The notes beneath the pieces are model-generated. The model made no database searches. It was not told where the DNA came from and worked only from the letters and a program-made list of their open reading frames with translations. The position numbers were made by a program, and so were the translations under genes. Below, piece by piece: positions 52,129 through 59,777 of a stretch of 64,000 bases of DNA. Every line of letters starts with the position of its first letter. Position 1 is the stretch's first letter. This stretch comes from Pseudomonas nitroreducens NBRC 12694. GTDB lineage: Bacteria; Pseudomonadota; Gammaproteobacteria; Pseudomonadales; Pseudomonadaceae. The stretch is from NCBI RefSeq assembly GCF_002091755.1, contig NZ_BDAI01000003.1, positions 310,001 through 374,000 on the forward strand, written 5' to 3'.

Positions 52129-52814
52129 TCGCCGCGCAGCTGCTGTCCGAAGAAACTCTCGAACTCGGCTGGGCGATCTACCTGCCCGTCGTCGCCTGGG
52201 CCATCTGGCGCGCGCCGTGGCTGGAACTGGTCAGCGATTTTCGCCGCCAGCACCTGGTGTTCGGCACGATGCTCGGGCTATTCCTGCTCTGGCTGGTACG
52301 GCGAGATTTTGCTTCCGGGGTGTCCTTCCACTTCATCGGCATGACCGCCGTGACTCTGCTGCTGGACTGGCCGCTGGCGATTATCGTCGGGCTCGTCGCA
52401 CAGGTCGGCCTGTGCCTGATCGACCGCCAGGACTGGGCGGCCATCGGCGTCAACGGCATCCTGCTGATCCTGATTCCGGTGCTGATCACCGAGGTGGCGG
52501 CGATCCTCGTCGAGCGCCGACAGCCGCGCAACCTGTTCGTCTACATCTTCTGCTCGGGCTTTTTCCCCGCTGCGCTGGCCGCGCTGTGCAGCCTGATGCT
52601 CGGGCTCGGCCTGTTGTGGATGGACGGGCTGTTCCCGATGCCGCCGTGGATCGAAGACTTCATCGGTTACCTCTGGCTGATCATGTTCCCCGAGGCATTC
52701 ATCAACGGCACCATCGTCACCGGGCTGGTGGTCTTCTACCCGGACTGGCTGGAGACCTTCAATCGCACGCGCTACTTGCAGGCGCCGTGGAAGGATGACG
52801 ATGAACCACGTTGA
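52125..52814 (+). CDS. CbiM-like integral membrane protein (ECF transporter permease family)
   Basis: A 229-residue protein with six or seven transmembrane helices. The segment FHFIGMTAVTLLLDWPLAIIVG and the helices around it resemble the S-component family CbiM of energy-coupling-factor transporters for cobalt or nickel. No ATPase or T-component gene is nearby and the CbiM N-terminal His motif is absent. Starts with GTG overlapping the upstream stop. A metal-transport role is not established. Confidence 0.6.
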   Translation: MIAAQLLSEETLELGWAIYLPVVAWAIWRAPWLELVSDFRRQHLVFGTMLGLFLLWLVRRDFASGVSFHFIGMTAVTLLLDWPLAIIVGLVAQVGLCLIDRQDWAAIGVNGILLILIPVLITEVAAILVERRQPRNLFVYIFCSGFFPAALAALCSLMLGLGLLWMDGLFPMPPWIEDFIGYLWLIMFPEAFINGTIVTGLVVFYPDWLETFNRTRYLQAPWKDDDEPR

Positions 52815-52920
52815 TGTTCGGCCATCTGCGAGGCCCATGCCCCCTGTGGCTTGATCCAGGTCAGTTCGGAAACCTCCTGCGATCGGGGAAGCTTGGCCCC
52901 CCTTCGCAAGGAGATTGCCG

Positions 52921-53136
52921 ATGAGCATTCACAGCTGGGCCGAGCAACGCCTCCACGAACTGCTGGTCGAGGCGGAAGCGGCGGGCCAGGACCCGCAACT
53001 GGTCGTGCGTGCGCTGCTGAGCGCGGTGGTGCAGGCCAATGCGCAGGTCCGCACGCAGGAAGACCTGGGGCATGAACTGCATTTTCTCGCCGACAACCTG
53101 GATGAGGAACGGGACTACGCCTTCATGCGCCCCTGA
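52921..53136 (+). CDS. conserved hypothetical protein
   Basis: A 71-residue acidic protein, probably helical and cytoplasmic (HSWAEQRLHELLVEAEAAG, then LVVRALLSAVVQANAQV). A clear AAGGAGA ribosome site lies before the ATG. A similar small gene occupies this position near yacG in other pseudomonads. No motif points to a function. Confidence 0.65.
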   Translation: MSIHSWAEQRLHELLVEAEAAGQDPQLVVRALLSAVVQANAQVRTQEDLGHELHFLADNLDEERDYAFMRP

Positions 53137-53170
53137 TTGAAACCCCCGCATCCGCTGGCCTTGGCTTTTC

Positions 53171-53249
53171 TGTAGGAGCGAGCTTGCTCGCGAACCGCCC
53201 AATCACGAAGGCTGCCTAAAAAGCGTTCGCGAGCAGGCTCGCTCCTACA
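53171..53249. repeat. REP-type inverted pair
   Basis: TGTAGGAGCGAGCTTGCTCG and its inverted copy GAGCAGGCTCGCTCCTAC, about 40 bases apart, lie between the small gene and the yacG terminator. It is the best-conserved REP pair here. Confidence 0.9.
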
Positions 53250-53277
53250 AAGAGTCCTGTGGCCTGAAGTGGCGCAC

Positions 53278-53306
53278 AAAAAAGCCGCCTCTCGAGGCGG
53301 CTTTTT
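53278..53306 (-). terminator. terminator after yacG
   Basis: The stem GCCGCCT/AGGCGGC with a CTCG loop between A and T runs, on the downstream side of the leftward coaE-yacG pair. Confidence 0.88.
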
Positions 53307-53312
53307 CACGGA

Positions 53313-53519
53313 TCAATGCCCGCGCGGCGGTTTTTCCAGATCGCCGGAGAACAGCTCGTCCTCCTGGTTATCGCCGGGAATAGCGTGTTCTTCCGCCGCC
53401 CAGGCGCCAAGGTCGATCAGCTTGCAGCGGTGCGAGCAGAAGGGACGGAATTCATTCTTAGCGCTCCATTCAACAGGGGCGCCACAGGTGGGGCATTCCA
53501 CGGTCAGGGGTTGGCTCAT
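53313..53519 (-). CDS. yacG: DNA gyrase inhibitor YacG
   Basis: A 68-residue zinc protein. Four zinc ligands are seen as CPTC (residues 9-12) and FCSHRC (28-32). In E. coli it binds GyrB and blocks DNA binding by gyrase. It overlaps coaE by 4 bases, the conserved pilD-coaE-yacG arrangement. Confidence 0.93.
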   Translation of the reverse strand: MSQPLTVECPTCGAPVEWSAKNEFRPFCSHRCKLIDLGAWAAEEHAIPGDNQEDELFSGDLEKPPRGH

Positions 53520-54124
53520 GGTTGTCCTCCACGCAGGCCTAGATAGAACTGATGCAGACGCTCGACCTGCTGGTGCAGGTGGGCGAGGTCGCCATCGTTG
53601 AGCAGCACGTCATCCGCGTGCTTGAGTCGGTCGTCGCGCAAGGCCTGGGCCTTGAGAATCGAACGGACCTGTTCTTCGGACACCTTGTCCCGGCGCATGG
53701 TGCGCTCCAGTTGCAGGTGCTCGGGGGTATCCACCACCAGCACGCGCTGGGTCATACGGTGCTGTCCGGACTCCACCAGCAGCGGCGATACCAGGATGGC
53801 GTAGGGCGATTGCGCCTGCGCCAGGTTGCTGGCGATCTCCTGGCCGATCAGCGGGTGCAGCAATTGCTCCAGCCAGCGTCGCTCGTCCTCCGCCTTGAAA
53901 ATGCGCTCGCGCAGGGCGGCACGGTTGAGTTGACCGTCCGGCAGCAGCACGGCTTCGCCAAAGCGCTCGACGATCCGCGCCAGGGCAGGGCGGCCGGGTT
54001 CCACCACCCAGCGCGCGGCGTGGTCGGCGTCGACCATGTGTATGCCCAGCGAGGCAAAATGCTCGGCGGCGGCGCTCTTGCCACTGCCGATGCCGCCAGT
54101 GAGGCCCAGAATCCAGGGTTTCAT
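53516..54124 (-). CDS. coaE: dephospho-CoA kinase
   Basis: A 202-residue kinase that phosphorylates dephospho-CoA in the last step of coenzyme A synthesis. The P-loop GLTGGIGSGKS is at residues 6-16, with the DADHAARWVVEPG and RRDKVSEEQVRSILKAQ segments. The ATG giving MKPWILGLTGG is chosen; an 11-residue extension lacks similarity. It lies 64 bases after pilD. Confidence 0.95.
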   Translation of the reverse strand: MKPWILGLTGGIGSGKSAAAEHFASLGIHMVDADHAARWVVEPGRPALARIVERFGEAVLLPDGQLNRAALRERIFKAEDERRWLEQLLHPLIGQEIASNLAQAQSPYAILVSPLLVESGQHRMTQRVLVVDTPEHLQLERTMRRDKVSEEQVRSILKAQALRDDRLKHADDVLLNDGDLAHLHQQVERLHQFYLGLRGGQP

Positions 54125-54188
54125 CGTTCTCCTTTCTGCCGGCCCGGTGGCCGTCACGGGCGCCGAGGGAAGTCGGCGCCGGAGAAGG

Positions 54189-55061
54189 CTAGCGGAAACC
54201 GGCGAACTGCAGATAGGTCGCGGTTATTTGATCACCCCAGAGCAGCGCAATCCAGCCGGCGATGGCCAGATAGGGACCGAAGGGGATCGGCGTACTGGTC
54301 TCGGCGTTGCGCAGGCGCAGCATGATCACGCCGAGTACGGCGCCTACCAGCGATGACAACAGGATGGTCAGCGGCAGCACCTGCCAGCCACCCCAGGCGC
54401 CGAGCATGGCCAGCAGCTTGAAGTCGCCGTAGCCCATGCCTTCCTTGCCGGTGACCAGCTTGAACAGCCAGTACACCGACCACAGGCTCAGGTAGCCGAA
54501 TACCGCGCCCCAGAGCGCATCGCCCAGGTTGGTGAAGAGCCCGAAGTGGTTGACGATCAGCCCCAGCCAGAGCAGCGGCAGCACCAGGGCGTCCGGCAGC
54601 AACTGGTGATCGACATCGATCATGCTCATCGCCAGCAGGCCCCAGGTCAGCAGCAACATCGCTCCGGCCTGCCAGCCAAAACCGTAATGCCAGGCGATAA
54701 AGGCCGAGAGCAAGCCACAGGCCAATTCGACCAGCGGGTAGCGCTTGCTGATCGGTGCCTTACACGACGAGCACTTGCCGCCCAGCACCAGCCAGCTGAC
54801 CAGCGGGATGTTCTCCCAGGGCTTGATCTCATGGGAGCAGTGCGGGCATTGGGAGTTGGGCAGCACCAGGTTATAGGTCGGTCGCTTCTCGCCCTCCGGC
54901 AGGCCCAGGGTTTCCCGCGCCTGCTGCTGCCAGTCCAGCTCCATCATTCGCGGTAGACGATGGATCACCACATTGAGGAAGCTGCCGACCAGCAGACCGA
55001 AGAGGGTGGCACATAAAACAAAGGCCAGCGGGGTGCTGGCCAGGAAGTCGAGAACAGACAT
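54189..55061 (-). CDS. pilD: prepilin peptidase / N-methyltransferase PilD
   Basis: A 290-residue inner-membrane aspartyl protease that cleaves and N-methylates PilA, the minor pilins and type II pseudopilins. The N-terminal loop holds the zinc tetracysteine CPHCSHEI...CSSCKAP. Catalytic aspartates lie in MIDVDHQLLPD and GYGDFKLL. About eight helices follow. It is downstream of pilC by 3 bases. Its substrates here include pilA, pilE, pilV, pilW, pilX, fimU and fimT. Confidence 0.97.
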   Translation of the reverse strand: MSVLDFLASTPLAFVLCATLFGLLVGSFLNVVIHRLPRMMELDWQQQARETLGLPEGEKRPTYNLVLPNSQCPHCSHEIKPWENIPLVSWLVLGGKCSSCKAPISKRYPLVELACGLLSAFIAWHYGFGWQAGAMLLLTWGLLAMSMIDVDHQLLPDALVLPLLWLGLIVNHFGLFTNLGDALWGAVFGYLSLWSVYWLFKLVTGKEGMGYGDFKLLAMLGAWGGWQVLPLTILLSSLVGAVLGVIMLRLRNAETSTPIPFGPYLAIAGWIALLWGDQITATYLQFAGFR

Positions 55062-55064
55062 GAG

Positions 55065-56282
55065 TTAGATGGCGTTGCCCAGTTGGAAGATCGGCAGGTA
55101 CATGGCAATGATCAGGCCACCAACCAATATGCCCAGTACCGCCATGATCATCGGTTCCATCAGGGTGGTCAGGTTATCGACGGCGTTGTCGACCTCCTCT
55201 TCGAAGAACGTCGCCACCTTGCCCAGCATGCTGTCCAGAGAGCCGGACTCTTCGCCGATGGCGGTCATCTGGATAGCCATGCTGGGGAACACGCCGGTGG
55301 TACGCATGGAGAAGTTCAGCTGGGTGCCGCTGGAGACGTCCTGCTTGATCTTGTTCACCGCATTACGGAACACGACGTTGCCGGTGGCGCCGGCCACGGA
55401 GTCCAGGCCTTCCACCAGAGGTACGCCGGCGGCGAACGTCGTCGACAGAGTACGAGCGAAGCGCGCCACCGACGACTTGTAGAGGATCATGCCGACGATG
55501 GGCAGCTTCAGCAGCGTGCGGTCGACGAAGTTGCGGAACTTCTCTGAGCGCTTGTGCGCTTCCTTGAAGACGAAGGCGATGGCGATGGCGCCGATCAGGA
55601 AGAGGAACCACCATGCCTGCATCGCTTCGGACATATGGATCACCATCATGGTGAAAGCCGGCAGTTCCGCGCCGAAGTTGGCGAATACCGACTGGAACTG
55701 CGGCACCACCTTGATCAGCAGAATGGCCGACACGATGACGGCGACCACGATGACCGCGATGGGATAGGTCATGGCCTTCTTGATCTTGGCCTTGAGCTGT
55801 TCGGTCTTTTCCTTGTAGGTGGCGACCCGGTCGAGCAGGGTTTCCAGCGCGCCGGATTGCTCGCCGGCGTCCACCAGGTTGCAGTACAGGTCGTCGAAGT
55901 ACTGCGGCTTCTTGCGCAGGGAGTTGGCCAGGCTGTTACCCGCGGCGACCTCCTGCTTCACGTCATCCACCAGCTTGCGCATATTGGGGTTGTCGAAACC
56001 CTCGCCGATGATGTCGAACGACTGCAGCAGCGGAACACCGGCCTGCATCATGGTCGCCAACTGGCGGGTGAAGAGGGCGATATCCATCGGCTTGATGCGT
56101 TTGCCTGCACCCAGCAGCGAGATGCCCTTCTTGCGCACCTTGGTCGGGTTGATGCCTTGTTTGCGCAGCTGGGCCTTGACCAGCGCAGTGTTGACCCCCG
56201 ACAGCTCCCCCTTGATCTTCCCGCCCTTCTTGTCGGTGCCTTCCCAGACGAAGAGACTGGTTTTTAACGCTTTTTCCGCCAT
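55065..56282 (-). CDS. pilC: type IV pilus inner membrane platform protein PilC
   Basis: A 405-residue GspF-family protein with two repeated GspF domains (about 70-195 and 275-395), each starting with a FTRQLATMMQAGVPLL-like segment, and three transmembrane helices. It links the PilB and PilT motors to fibre assembly. It lies between pilB and pilD with 3-base gaps. Confidence 0.96.
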   Translation of the reverse strand: MAEKALKTSLFVWEGTDKKGGKIKGELSGVNTALVKAQLRKQGINPTKVRKKGISLLGAGKRIKPMDIALFTRQLATMMQAGVPLLQSFDIIGEGFDNPNMRKLVDDVKQEVAAGNSLANSLRKKPQYFDDLYCNLVDAGEQSGALETLLDRVATYKEKTEQLKAKIKKAMTYPIAVIVVAVIVSAILLIKVVPQFQSVFANFGAELPAFTMMVIHMSEAMQAWWFLFLIGAIAIAFVFKEAHKRSEKFRNFVDRTLLKLPIVGMILYKSSVARFARTLSTTFAAGVPLVEGLDSVAGATGNVVFRNAVNKIKQDVSSGTQLNFSMRTTGVFPSMAIQMTAIGEESGSLDSMLGKVATFFEEEVDNAVDNLTTLMEPMIMAVLGILVGGLIIAMYLPIFQLGNAI

Positions 56283-56285
56283 GGA

Positions 56286-57986
56286 TTAATCCTTGGTCAC
56301 GCGGTTGACTTCCTCGAGGCTGGTGATGCCTTGCATGGCCTTCAGAAGGCCCGAGGTGCGCAGATCATTGAAGCCTTCTTTGCGGGCTTGTTCGGCGATC
56401 TGAATGGAGTTGCCTTCCTCCATGATAATTCGCTGCAGGGCCGGCGTGTTTTTAACCACTTCATAAATACCCACGCGACCTTTGTAACCACCCTTGCAAT
56501 TATCGCAGCCCACTGGCGAATACAATTTGAAAGTCCCGATCTTGTCTTCCGGGAAGCCTTCGTGACGCAGTGCCTCGGCGGGTACATCGTGTTCTTTCTT
56601 GCAATGAGGGCAAAGTTTGCGCGCCAGGCGCTGGGCGATGATCAGGTTCACCGAGGTGGCCAGGTTGAAGGCAGCCACGCCCATGTTCAGCAGGCGGGTA
56701 AGAGTTTCCGCGGCGCTGTTGGTGTGCAGCGTCGACATTACCATGTGGCCGGTCTGCGCGGCCTTGATGGCGATTTCGGCGGTTTCCAGGTCGCGGATCT
56801 CACCGACCATGATCACGTCCGGGTCCTGGCGCAGGAAGGCGCGCAGCGCCTGGGAGAAGTCCATGCCCTGCTTGGGATTGACGTTGACCTGGTTGATGCC
56901 CTCGAGGTTGATCTCTACCGGGTCTTCGGCGGTGGAGATGTTGATGTCCGGGGTGTTGAGGATATTGATGCCGGTATACAGCGATACCGTCTTGCCCGAA
57001 CCGGTGGGGCCGGTGACCAGGATCATGCCCTGGGGCTGCTTGAGAGCTTCCAGGTAGAGCTGCTTCTGTGCGTCCTCGTAACCCAGCGCATCGATGCCCA
57101 ACTGAGCGCTGGCGGAGTCGAGGATCCGCATCACGATCTTCTCGCCCCACAGGGTGGGCATGGTGTTGACGCGGAAGTCGATGGACTTGGTCTTCGACAC
57201 GCGCATCTTGATCCGGCCGTCCTGCGGCTTGCGGCGCTCGGAAATGTCCAGGCCAGCCATCACCTTCAGGCGCGCGGAGATACGGGTGGCGAGCTGGATT
57301 GGCGGCTTGGCGACCTCGTGCAGCATGCCGTCGGTACGGAAGCGCACTCGGTAGACTTTCTCATAAGGCTCGAAGTGCAGGTCGGAAGAGCCGCCCTTGA
57401 TGGCGTCCAGCAACATCTTGTTGACGAAGCGAACCACGGGCGCATCGTCGGCGTCCCCGCCCGCATCTTCCTTCGCTTCGGTATTGCCATTCTCGATGTC
57501 CAGGCCATCGAGGTCGATGTCGCCCAGGTCGTCCAGGCCGCCGGTGGAGCTCTCGAACAGTTTCTCGATGGCGTCGCCGAGCTTGTCGTCTTCTACCAGG
57601 ATAGCTTCGGTGGTCAGCCCGGTGCTGAACTGGACATCGGTGATCGCCTGGTGATTGGTCGGGTCGGAAACGCCGACGAACAGCTTGTTGCCCCGGCGCC
57701 AGAGCGGCAGTACACGGTGCTGGCGCACCAGCTTCTCGCTGACCAGCTCTTTTGGAAAGCCTTCCTTGTCCAGGCTGGACAGGTCGCAGAACGCCACACC
57801 GAATTGATCTGCAGCCAGCTCTGTCAATGGCCGGCTCTTCACCAACTTGTTCTGCACCAGGTAGGTGACCAGCGACAACTTGTTGCGTTGGGCCTGTTGC
57901 TGGGCCTGCTGGGCGCTCTTCTCGTCGAGCAGCTCGGAAATCACCAGTTGCCGGGCGAGGCCGGAGAGGACGACTTGTTCGTTCAT
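56286..57986 (-). CDS. pilB: type IV pilus assembly ATPase PilB
   Basis: A 566-residue hexameric ATPase powering pilus extension. The N-terminal MshEN-type domain (LSGLARQLVISELLDEKSAQQ and following), which binds c-di-GMP in some homologues, precedes the motor domain with Walker A GPTGSGKTV, the Asp box and GEIRDLETAEIA, and a zinc tetracysteine (CPHC and CDNC). It is divergent from pilA over 226 bases. Confidence 0.97.
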   Translation of the reverse strand: MNEQVVLSGLARQLVISELLDEKSAQQAQQQAQRNKLSLVTYLVQNKLVKSRPLTELAADQFGVAFCDLSSLDKEGFPKELVSEKLVRQHRVLPLWRRGNKLFVGVSDPTNHQAITDVQFSTGLTTEAILVEDDKLGDAIEKLFESSTGGLDDLGDIDLDGLDIENGNTEAKEDAGGDADDAPVVRFVNKMLLDAIKGGSSDLHFEPYEKVYRVRFRTDGMLHEVAKPPIQLATRISARLKVMAGLDISERRKPQDGRIKMRVSKTKSIDFRVNTMPTLWGEKIVMRILDSASAQLGIDALGYEDAQKQLYLEALKQPQGMILVTGPTGSGKTVSLYTGINILNTPDINISTAEDPVEINLEGINQVNVNPKQGMDFSQALRAFLRQDPDVIMVGEIRDLETAEIAIKAAQTGHMVMSTLHTNSAAETLTRLLNMGVAAFNLATSVNLIIAQRLARKLCPHCKKEHDVPAEALRHEGFPEDKIGTFKLYSPVGCDNCKGGYKGRVGIYEVVKNTPALQRIIMEEGNSIQIAEQARKEGFNDLRTSGLLKAMQGITSLEEVNRVTKD

Positions 57987-58059
57987 GGGAAATGGCCGGG
58001 CATGGAATTGAAAGCCTTATAGCGCAGTTGGACTAAGGAACCAAATCAGTCACTCGCTG

Positions 58060-58074
58060 CTGTCAAAAAATGTC
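58060..58074 (+). promoter_or_regulatory. PilR-type tandem TGTC motifs upstream of pilA
   Basis: CTGTC (58060-58064) and ATGTC (58070-58074), ten bases apart, lie roughly 100-115 bases before the expected pilA start point. P. aeruginosa PilR binds tandem (C/G)TGTC elements at about this distance; the second copy has A where C or G is preferred. Confidence 0.6.
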
Positions 58075-58149
58075 ACTTCCTGCGTAATTTAAGAAGTCGC
58101 CCGTGTGAATATTCCGGTTAAATAGGCTGAATTAGCTGATAAGTATTTT

Positions 58150-58166
58150 TGGCATGGAAGCTGCTT
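58150..58166 (+). promoter_or_regulatory. sigma-54 promoter of pilA
   Basis: TGGCAT-N5-CTGCTT: the -24 GG (58151-58152) and -12 GC (58163-58164) are separated by exactly 10 bases, fitting RpoN promoters. Its position 47-63 bases before the ATG agrees with P. aeruginosa pilA. Confidence 0.85.
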
Positions 58167-58212
58167 CGACGGATGCAGGTCCCAAGACCTCTTCTAAAAC
58201 CTGGAGTGAACT

Positions 58213-58758
58213 ATGAAAGCTCAAAAAGGCTTTACCCTGATCGAACTGATGATCGTGATCGCGATCATCGGTATTCTGGCCGCCATCGCCCTGCCGCAGT
58301 ACCAGGACTACACCATCCGTACTAAGGTTTCCGAGGGCATCACCTTGGCCTCCGCTGCTAAGACTGCCGTGACCGATACTTTCTCCTCCCGTTCGCAGGG
58401 TGCGGTTGCTGACTACGCTGGTACTGGTCCGGCTGCCGATAGCTCCTACGGCTACGAGTTCACCGCTACCACCAACGTTGCTTCGATCGCCATTCTGGGT
58501 ATTGCCAACGTTGCCGCTCCGGCGCGTGGCGAAGGTGCCATCACCATCACTTATGCCAACCAGGTTGGCACTGCAATGGGCGCTGAAACTCTGCAACTGA
58601 CCCCGGGTCGCGGTCTGGTGCCGGAAACTGGTGGTACTGGCGTTGCGGGTCGTCCGGCTGGTGCGATGCTTGCTGGTCAGCCTGTGGTATGGGGCTGCTC
58701 CACCACTGGCGGCGATACCACTGTTTTCAAATATATCCCGGCCACCTGCCGCTACTAA
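58213..58758 (+). CDS. pilA: type IV major pilin PilA
   Basis: A 181-residue prepilin with leader MKAQKG and mature start FTLIELMIVIAIIGILAAIAL, containing the conserved glutamate 5. Cysteines 162 and 179 frame a 16-residue C-terminal disulfide loop, the receptor-binding region in P. aeruginosa. It is longer than group II pilins; together with the TfpX/TfpZ-type gene next to it, this suggests a group III or V-like allele, which is inference. GGAG precedes the ATG by 7 bases. Expression should depend on sigma-54 and PilR. Confidence 0.96.
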   Translation: MKAQKGFTLIELMIVIAIIGILAAIALPQYQDYTIRTKVSEGITLASAAKTAVTDTFSSRSQGAVADYAGTGPAADSSYGYEFTATTNVASIAILGIANVAAPARGEGAITITYANQVGTAMGAETLQLTPGRGLVPETGGTGVAGRPAGAMLAGQPVVWGCSTTGGDTTVFKYIPATCRY

Positions 58759-58797
58759 TCAGCAGCAGTTTGCCTAGCCAGCTTCGTCTGGTGTAGT

Positions 58798-58825
58798 AAC
58801 AGGGCCGCCGCAAGGCGGCCCTGTT
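58798..58825 (+). terminator. terminator/attenuator between pilA and the accessory gene
   Basis: A perfect 12-base stem (AACAGGGCCGCC and its complement) with a GCAA tetraloop, followed by a weak T-rich tail, ends 6 bases before the ribosome site of the next gene. Confidence 0.75.
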
Positions 58826-58844
58826 CGTTGTGGAGGAAAACGCG

Positions 58845-59576
58845 TTGTATAGAGTGAAGGCTGGGCTGATCCATCTGCTGGGTTCCTGCCTGCTGGCTGC
58901 GCTGGCGGTCACGCTGGTATTTCGCGTGTGGTATCCCGCGCCGCTCAGTGATGCGGTAGGGGTGACGTCGATCTTTCTTCTGATCCTGGGCGTCGACGTG
59001 GTCCTCGGGCCGCTGCTGACTACCATCGTCTATCGTCCGGGTAAGCCGTCGCTGCGTTTCGACCTGGCCTGCATCGTCGTCGTCCAGATGATCGCCTTCG
59101 GCTATGGCCTGTGGACGGTGTCCCAGGGGCGCCCTGCCTGGCTGGTCTACAACGCCAATCGCTTCGACCTGGTTCAGGCCTACGAGCTGGATGCCCGCAA
59201 GCTGGAAGCGGTGCCGGATGCCTACCGTTCCGCGCCCTGGTGGGGGCCGCGCTGGGTGGCGGCGGAGATTCCCAAGGACCTGCAGCAGCGCAGTGACCTG
59301 ACCCTGGAGGCGGTATTCGCCGGCCTCGATGTGCCGCAGCGTCCCAACCTGTACCGCCCGTTGGAGTCGTTCGCTGATGACTTGCGCAAGCACGCCCAGC
59401 CGCTGGCAGAGCTGGACAAACTCAACGACCCGGCTTCTGTGAAAGAGTGGCTGCAAGCCAACCCCCAGGCCGATGCCTGGCTGCCGATGATGGCGCGAAT
59501 CCAACCCATGGTCGTGCTGATCAACAAGGCGCAGGCCCGCGTGGTGGCCGTCGTTCCGCTCAAGCCCTGGAGTTGA
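58845..59576 (+). CDS. TfpX/TfpZ family type IV pilin accessory protein
   Basis: A 243-residue inner-membrane protein. Four hydrophobic helices fill residues about 8-100, then a periplasmic domain of about 140 residues (DARKLEAVPDAYRSAPWWGPRW). This architecture and its place between pilA and tRNA-Thr match the TfpX/TfpZ family, which modulates pilin display in P. aeruginosa group III-V strains. A TTG start with GGAGG 8 bases upstream is preferred (MYRVKAGLIHLL); a GTG five codons earlier overlaps that ribosome site. Which subgroup it belongs to was not resolved. Confidence 0.8.
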   Translation: MYRVKAGLIHLLGSCLLAALAVTLVFRVWYPAPLSDAVGVTSIFLLILGVDVVLGPLLTTIVYRPGKPSLRFDLACIVVVQMIAFGYGLWTVSQGRPAWLVYNANRFDLVQAYELDARKLEAVPDAYRSAPWWGPRWVAAEIPKDLQQRSDLTLEAVFAGLDVPQRPNLYRPLESFADDLRKHAQPLAELDKLNDPASVKEWLQANPQADAWLPMMARIQPMVVLINKAQARVVAVVPLKPWS

Positions 59577-59587
59577 GGGCGGATCGG

Positions 59588-59616
59588 TTGAATTGCGTTC
59601 GCCGGAATGGTAGCTT
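59588..59616 (+). promoter_or_regulatory. possible promoter of tRNA-Thr
   Basis: TTGAAT (59588-59593), a 17-base spacer and TAGCTT (59611-59616), then a GC-rich stretch, about 30 bases before the tRNA. The -10 is weak. Confidence 0.4.
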
Positions 59617-59643
59617 TCCGGCGCCGCTCGCAGGAGCGGCATC

Positions 59644-59719
59644 GCCGGTGTAGCTCAGTCGGTAGAGCAGCTCATTCGTAATGAGAAGGTCGGGGGTTCG
59701 ATTCCTCTTACCGGCACCA
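59644..59719 (+). tRNA. tRNA-Thr (anticodon CGT)
   Basis: 76 bases including CCA. The acceptor stem is GCCGGTG/TACCGGC with one G-T pair, and the anticodon loop TTCGTAA reads CGT. In P. aeruginosa a tRNA-Thr marks the edge of the exchangeable pilA cassette. Confidence 0.96.
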
Positions 59720-59727
59720 TCTTCAGC

Positions 59728-59757
59728 AAAAAGCCCCGCTCTCGAGTGGGGCTTTTT
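59728..59757. terminator. bidirectional terminator after tRNA-Thr and galE
   Basis: The stem GCCCCGCT/AGTGGGGC with a CTCG loop between A and T runs serves tRNA-Thr rightward and galE leftward. Confidence 0.85.
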
Positions 59758-59777
59758 GTTTTCCGGCAGATGGGAAG

